Below the pieces are notes generated by a model. That model saw nothing but the letters and a program-made list of their open reading frames with translations. It was not told the origin of the DNA and made no database searches. DNA of 6,838 nt from assembly GCA_002323325.1 (NCBI GenBank), contig DCQA01000018.1:7513-14350 (forward strand), read 5' to 3'. Both the position numbers and the translations under genes were made by a program. Origin of the DNA: Coxiellaceae bacterium UBA1530 (GTDB taxonomy: Bacteria > Pseudomonadota > Gammaproteobacteria > Coxiellales > Coxiellaceae). Positions 6,461-6,838 of the stretch are shown piece by piece (the first letter of the stretch is position 1; every line of letters begins with the position of its first letter).

Positions 6461-6838
6461 CTAATTTTTCTCTGATTTTAATTTTTCTCTGATTTCCTCT
6501 GATTTTGATTTTTCTAATTTTTGTAAAGAGCAGTCTGGATTACTATCCTTATTACAATCTGTATTAGAGCAGGTGCATGCCTCCCACATATGTTTATCAC
6601 CAGTATCATATGAGGTTCTGGTGACACAAAAGTAACAGTTTGTGTTGCCACAACCCGCCGAGACTTCTACACAATCATCATTTTCACAAGCAGTATTCCC
6701 CTTCGTGTGGGGAACAAGGCATTGTGTACAGCTGCTACAACAATTCTGAAAGCTAACATTACAACTAGAACTCATCACTAAAGGTGAAAACATCAAAAAA
6801 ACCATCATAACAAGGCTTCCCCGAAAAAAATTAGATGT
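6461..6838 (-). CDS. Secreted cysteine-rich small protein, hypothetical; 5' end possibly outside window
   Basis: I do not recognise this protein. From the ATG at 6808 it has 115 residues, but the frame stays open to the window edge. The extra codons (TSNFFRGSLV) add an arginine before the hydrophobic run, giving a better signal peptide than the ATG version. The true start may therefore lie beyond 6838, although GGGGA nine bases before the ATG at 6808 is a possible ribosome site. After the hydrophobic segment (about residues 1-12), 14 cysteines fall between residues 16 and 93, including CCSSCTQC, CYFC and a closing C-x-C-x4-CN. That ending resembles extracellular disulfide modules of animals (Ly6/uPAR or nematode ET type), but the match is by eye only. 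A charged Lys/Glu tail (94-115) follows. Export to an oxidising compartment is likely. The C-terminal codons lie in a tandem duplication that changed the reading frame. Confidence 0.65.
   Translation of the reverse strand, partial: TSNFFRGSLVMMVFLMFSPLVMSSSCNVSFQNCCSSCTQCLVPHTKGNTACENDDCVEVSAGCGNTNCYFCVTRTSYDTGDKHMWEACTCSNTDCNKDSNPDCSLQKLEKSKSEEIREKLKSEKN
6463..6496. repeat. 17-bp tandem duplication across the 3' end of the Cys-rich gene
   Basis: AATTTTTCTCTGATTTT (6463-6479) is followed at once by a second copy (6480-6496) differing only in the last base, and CTCTGATTTT at 6497-6506 continues the pattern. The period is not a multiple of three, so on the coding (-) strand the two copies are read in different frames. 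Confidence 0.8.

Overview
The window looks like a piece of a moderately AT-rich gammaproteobacterial chromosome. Its two recognisable housekeeping-type proteins, a HI0933/YhiN flavoprotein and a DinF-type MATE transporter, have gammaproteobacterial relatives. Between them lie two large genes whose folds are typical of eukaryote-manipulating effectors. That mixture suggests a host-associated bacterium of Legionella/Coxiella type (order Legionellales or similar). The assignment is inference; no marker gene is present to prove it.

Layout, left to right: (1) 1-519, + strand, the C-terminal 172 residues of a YhiN-family FAD/NAD(P) oxidoreductase. (2) 532-2262, - strand, converging on it with only 12 bases between the stop codons: a 576-residue protein I read as a divergent protein-kinase-fold protein, with GDLSANN catalytic loop, IDLS in place of DFG, an alpha-F Asp, and a P..RPS motif. 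(3) 2263-2515, a divergent AT-rich promoter region with short repeats and an 11-bp-spaced pair of TTAA half-sites resembling the PmrA box of Legionella and Coxiella effector promoters. (4) 2516-4774, + strand, a 752-residue protein (a 760-residue ORF if the upstream ATG is used). It has an N-terminal papain-like Cys-His-Asp domain of YopT/AvrPphB (peptidase C58) type and an alpha-helical middle with an approximately 90-residue internal duplication. (5) 4868-6217, + strand, a DinF-type MATE transporter, visibly richer in GC than its left neighbour. (6) 6218-6460, a gap holding a perfect 12-bp palindrome and a hairpin but no convincing gene. (7) 6461-6838, - strand, a short secreted-looking protein with 14 cysteines whose frame is still open at the window edge.

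The two divergent genes in the middle are the point of interest. A kinase-like and a cysteine-protease-like protein appear to share one regulatory region, inserted between core genes, and neither looks like a bacterial housekeeping enzyme. They are best read as candidate translocated effectors. The secreted Cys-rich protein near the right edge may belong to the same lifestyle. No secretion apparatus, mobile element, CRISPR array, tRNA or rRNA was seen.
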